64,000 bases of DNA from positions 40,933 through 104,932 of the forward strand of contig JBCCOS010000014.1 in NCBI GenBank assembly GCA_039025235.1, read 5' to 3'. A program made the translations under genes and the position numbers. How positions within the stretch are numbered: the stretch's first letter is position 1; every line of letters starts with the position of its first letter. The notes beneath the pieces are model-generated. The model did not search any database, was not told where the DNA came from, and saw only the letters and a program-made list of their open reading frames with translations. This stretch comes from MED-G105 sp039025235 (lineage in GTDB: Bacteria; Pseudomonadota; Alphaproteobacteria; Caulobacterales; Parvularculaceae). Below, in pieces: positions 61,409 to 64,000 of the stretch.

Positions 61409-62223
61409 AAACCATTGTCGTCGCCGCCATAGCAGGGCTGGCCGTCGCCCTGACCAGCGTCGCATACGCACAGGACGCAGACCCACTTGCGTCGGACGAT
61501 TCGAAAGCGCGTGGCTACGCCGTCGCCGAGCGATCCGACAAAACAGACGCCGGGTATGGCAGTTCGTCTGTAAACCTAACAATGACTCTCACGGATCCGC
61601 GCGGCCGCGAGACGGTCCGTGAGCTGCAGATCGATACGTTGGAAAAACAAGGCGAAGGCAACGGCGACTGGTCATTGACGCGCTTCTTCTCTCCGCCGGA
61701 CGTAGAGGGAACGGTGTTCCTGTCCCAAGCGCGCCTTCTCGACGACGACAACCAATGGCTCTACCTGCCCGGCCTGCGGCGCGTGAAGCGGATCTCCTCA
61801 TCGAACAAATCGGGCCCGTTTCTCGGTTCCGAGTTCGCTTATGAAGACCTTACGGCGAGCGAAATCGGCAAATACGACTACGTCTACCTTGGCCGAGAAA
61901 CGCTCGATGACGGAACGGAAGTCGACAAGGTGGAGTGCACGCCGCGCTACGCGCGCTCCGGCTATACGAAGCTCCATTGCTATTTCGATACGGAGGTTTT
62001 TCAAGCGCGCCGGTTCGAGTTCTTCGACCGCGGCGGCAATCTCTTTAAAACGCTTGAACTCGAGGACTACCGCCAGTATCCGAACGGTTATTGGCGGGCG
62101 CACCGCCAGGTTATGCAAAACCGGCTGACCGGCAAATCGACGACCCTTTCCTTCGGCGACTTTGATTTCGACGTCGACCTCAACCGGCGCGACTTCGAGC
62201 CGAGCGCTCTCGACCGTTTCTAG
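61405..62223 (+). CDS. LolA-like outer-membrane lipoprotein-sorting protein
   Basis: The protein has 272 residues with a signal peptide ending AYAQD. Blocks YGSSSVNLTMTLTDPRGRET, WSLTRFFSPPDVEGTVFLSQ, DDNQWLYLPGLRRVKRISSS and GSEFAYEDLTASEIGKYDYV are those of the periplasmic proteins (LolA/LppX-like fold) that travel with MMPL exporters. It may carry a lipid between the pump and the outer membrane. It is co-transcribed with both neighbours. Confidence 0.8.
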   Translation: MKTIVVAAIAGLAVALTSVAYAQDADPLASDDSKARGYAVAERSDKTDAGYGSSSVNLTMTLTDPRGRETVRELQIDTLEKQGEGNGDWSLTRFFSPPDVEGTVFLSQARLLDDDNQWLYLPGLRRVKRISSSNKSGPFLGSEFAYEDLTASEIGKYDYVYLGRETLDDGTEVDKVECTPRYARSGYTKLHCYFDTEVFQARRFEFFDRGGNLFKTLELEDYRQYPNGYWRAHRQVMQNRLTGKSTTLSFGDFDFDVDLNRRDFEPSALDRF

Positions 62224-62234
62224 GCTGATCGATC

Positions 62235-63431
62235 GTGCAGTTGGCTCGTCTTGGCTTTGTATTGCTGGCTTGCTTAGCCGGTACGTCCGGCGCGGCGGCG
62301 CAATCGCTGCGCGTGACGCCAGAAGTCGCCCTGGAGGGACGGTTCTTCTTCGACGATCCGCAGTTTGACGATCAAGTCGAGACGTTCCAGGGCGGCCTCA
62401 TTCTCACCGGCGATCTCAACTGGCGAAGCGCCGACCGCGACACCCGCGTTACGTTCGAGCCCTATATTCGGCTCGACACCGCCGACGATGAACGCACCTA
62501 TGTCGATGTTCGCGAGGCAAGCGTCGCCCGCGCTATCGGCGACTGGGACGTGCTCGTCGGCGTCGGCCAGGTCTTCTGGGGCGTCGCAGAGTCGCGCAAC
62601 GTCGTCGACATCGTCAACCAGTTCGACACGATTGAAGACTTTGACCAAGTCGAGAAACTCGGGCAGCCGATGGTCCGCGTTTCCAAGCGAACCGACATCG
62701 GGACCTTTGAGGCCTACTATCTTCCCTTCTTCCGTGAACAGCGCTTCCCGGGCCCAGACGGCCGGCTCCGTTTCGATCCGGTCGTCGACGCGGATGCGTC
62801 GGTTTTCGAACGCGGCGGCGAAGAATGGGCGGGCGACGTCGCATTACGTTATTCGAACGTTTTCGGCGCCTTCGACGTCGGCCTGCACGCCTTCCACGGA
62901 ACGAGCCGCGCGCCGTCCTTTGTTCCGATCGAAGGCTCGGACCAATTGGCTCCCTTTTATCAGGAACTCACCCAAGGCGGCGTCGACCTTCAGTACACGC
63001 GCGGGGCCTGGCTCCTGAAGTTCGAAGGCGCCGGCGTTAACGTCGGCGGCGATACGTTTTTCTCTTCGGTCGCAGGCTTCGAGTACACATTCTTCGACGT
63101 CGCCGGACGAGGCTTCGACATCGGCGTCATTGGCGAATATCTTTACGACGGCCGTGATTTCACGTTGGCGCCCCCGAACATCTTCGAAAACGACGCCTTC
63201 GGCGGCTTCCGCGTCACGCTCAACGACGCGCAGGACACGTCGTTTCTGGCTGGCGCGATTGTCGACACGGAGACCGGCGGGATCCTGGGGACGGCGGAAT
63301 TCCAGCGGCGCATCGGCCAAAGTCTCGTCTTCGAATTGGAAGGCCGCTACTTCGAGGGATCAGGCGACCCGTTCGTTGACGCTTTCGAGCAGGACAGCCA
63401 TGTCACCGTCCGGCTGACGCGCTTCTTTTAG
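62235..63431 (+). CDS. Outer-membrane beta-barrel protein of the MMPL cluster
   Basis: The protein has 398 residues from GTG 62235 with a signal peptide ending AAAQS. The body is a series of beta strands with repeated Asp/aromatic patterns, for example EGRFFFDDPQFDDQVETFQG and RVTFEPYIRLDTADD, and a terminal RLTRFF typical of barrel assembly signals. It lies 11 bp after the LolA-like gene, so an envelope transport role as its outer-membrane partner is likely; substrate unknown. Confidence 0.72.
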   Translation: MQLARLGFVLLACLAGTSGAAAQSLRVTPEVALEGRFFFDDPQFDDQVETFQGGLILTGDLNWRSADRDTRVTFEPYIRLDTADDERTYVDVREASVARAIGDWDVLVGVGQVFWGVAESRNVVDIVNQFDTIEDFDQVEKLGQPMVRVSKRTDIGTFEAYYLPFFREQRFPGPDGRLRFDPVVDADASVFERGGEEWAGDVALRYSNVFGAFDVGLHAFHGTSRAPSFVPIEGSDQLAPFYQELTQGGVDLQYTRGAWLLKFEGAGVNVGGDTFFSSVAGFEYTFFDVAGRGFDIGVIGEYLYDGRDFTLAPPNIFENDAFGGFRVTLNDAQDTSFLAGAIVDTETGGILGTAEFQRRIGQSLVFELEGRYFEGSGDPFVDAFEQDSHVTVRLTRFF

Positions 63432-63748
63432 GCCAAGTCGTTCCCTTTAGAGACGTGCCATCGAGACCCGCTCTGCATGCTTATCCGAAACGAGCGCGAG
63501 CTCAGTCTTTGTCAGATCGGCTTGACTTCACCCAAGTCAACCGTTCCAGAAACACGCAGCACCGTCCACTCCTAGCAGAAAAAGCGATCTTCCGTGCGGC
63601 TACGGCCCGAACGGGCGTATCTGCCCAAAAAGCGCACGTGGAAACCACTCCCCACGCCAGACGTTGCCTGGGCTTCGGCGGACAAGGTGGCTGCGGAAGC
63701 AACCACCCTCTCCAATAATGTTGGAGAGGGTGGTTTGTTTGGATCGGG
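63432..63748. other. Intergenic with a strong hairpin
   Basis: There is no gene in this stretch; the + strand ORF from 63455 has no family features. Its main feature is the 15-bp hairpin at 63701-63735. Confidence 0.4.
63701..63735. terminator. Perfect 15-bp hairpin between convergent genes
   Basis: AACCACCCTCTCCAA and TTGGAGAGGGTGGTT flank a TAATG loop without mismatch. On the + strand it is followed by TGTTTGG. It lies after the outer-membrane protein gene (+) and the SDR gene (-), so it probably ends transcription from either side. Confidence 0.8.
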
Positions 63749-64000
63749 CTATAGCCTGAAGCCGCCGGAGGCCTCAATCCGTTGACCGCTAATCCATCCT
63801 GCATCATGGGACGCAAGAAAAGCAGTGATCGGACCGATATCCTCACTTTTTCCAATCCGTCCGAGGGCAGTCTGGCTGGCGAGAGCTTCGCGCATTTGCG
63901 GCACGGCTGAAAAGCGATCCGCGTTGAAATCATTATCGATGCCGCCTGGGGCAACGATGTTCGCAGTGATCCCGCGTGGGCCGAGGGCGCCGGCAAGGTA
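63749..64000 (-). CDS. Short-chain dehydrogenase/reductase, 3' part (runs off window)
   Basis: The frame is open from the window end to a TAG at 63749-63751: about 83 residues. It reads ALGPRGITANIVAPGGIDND, the conserved SDR segment after the active-site lysine, then LGRIGKSEDIGPITAFLASH and the C-terminal SGQRIEASGGF. These show an NAD(P)-dependent SDR of the classical type. The Rossmann glycine motif and the catalytic Tyr-Lys lie beyond the window. Confidence 0.87.
   Translation of the reverse strand, partial: YLAGALGPRGITANIVAPGGIDNDFNADRFSAVPQMREALASQTALGRIGKSEDIGPITAFLASHDAGWISGQRIEASGGFRL

Noticed and set aside
63502..63996. 164-codon - strand ORF at the right end
   Set aside because: It is a shadow in another frame of the same strand; the SDR frame ending at 63749 has clear family motifs.

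Overview
The window looks like part of an alphaproteobacterial genome. The type-F transfer genes, the NodT-type outer-membrane efflux protein, the TonB-dependent receptor and the DUF885 and MipA proteins all resemble those of marine Alphaproteobacteria (Parvularculales/Hyphomonadales-like; this placement is an inference). It appears to be a self-transmissible element (plasmid or integrative conjugative element). No rep gene and no integrase were found, so its replication or integration mode cannot be decided.

Layout. (1) 1-19.5 kb, + strand: an almost unbroken type-F conjugation operon: pilin (5' end outside the window), traL, traE, traK, traB, traV (frameshifted), traC, traW, traU, traN (split into two exported polypeptides), trbC, a TraF-type S26 peptidase, thioredoxin-like traF, two small genes (one with a DnaA domain-IV fold), a lytic transglycosylase, traH and traG. 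Most neighbours overlap by an ATGA-type junction. (2) 19.6-46.7 kb: cargo. It holds an XRE regulator, a GSU2403-type nucleotidyltransferase behind a perfect palindrome, an IS3-family (IS407-like) element with inverted repeats and a 4-bp target duplication, an ion channel, an AraC-regulated RND efflux system, a frameshifted RTX-like repeat protein, a TacAT-type toxin-antitoxin pair with palindromic operator, a DUF885 peptidase-like protein, small exported proteins, a decayed exported protein, a TonB-dependent receptor with an esterase, and a BlaI repressor paired with an M56-M23 metallopeptidase fusion. (3) 45.9-55.5 kb: DNA-processing module on the - strand: WGR protein, hypothetical gene, MobF relaxase, TraD coupling protein, ribbon-helix-helix accessory protein, a candidate oriT, then a leading-region-like segment with ssb. 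Upstream of ssb is a 340-bp array of hairpins, the best candidate for an unusual system: a single-stranded-DNA promoter or structured leader. (4) 56.4-64 kb: visibly more G+C-rich, chromosome-like genes: mipA/lysR, a TetR-MMPL-LolA-like-outer-membrane transport cluster, and the 3' end of an SDR gene.

How it fits together. Region 1 builds the pilus and mating channel. Region 3 recognises, nicks and pumps the DNA. If oriT lies at 52.4-52.9 kb, traD and traI are transcribed away from it (entering last) and ssb is transcribed toward it (entering first), as in F. Several genes carry frameshifts or stops (traV, the RTX-like gene, the exported protein at 39 kb, a small gene next to ssb), so either the element is decaying or the assembly has indel errors. 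Coordinates and translations were read by eye; no database search was run.
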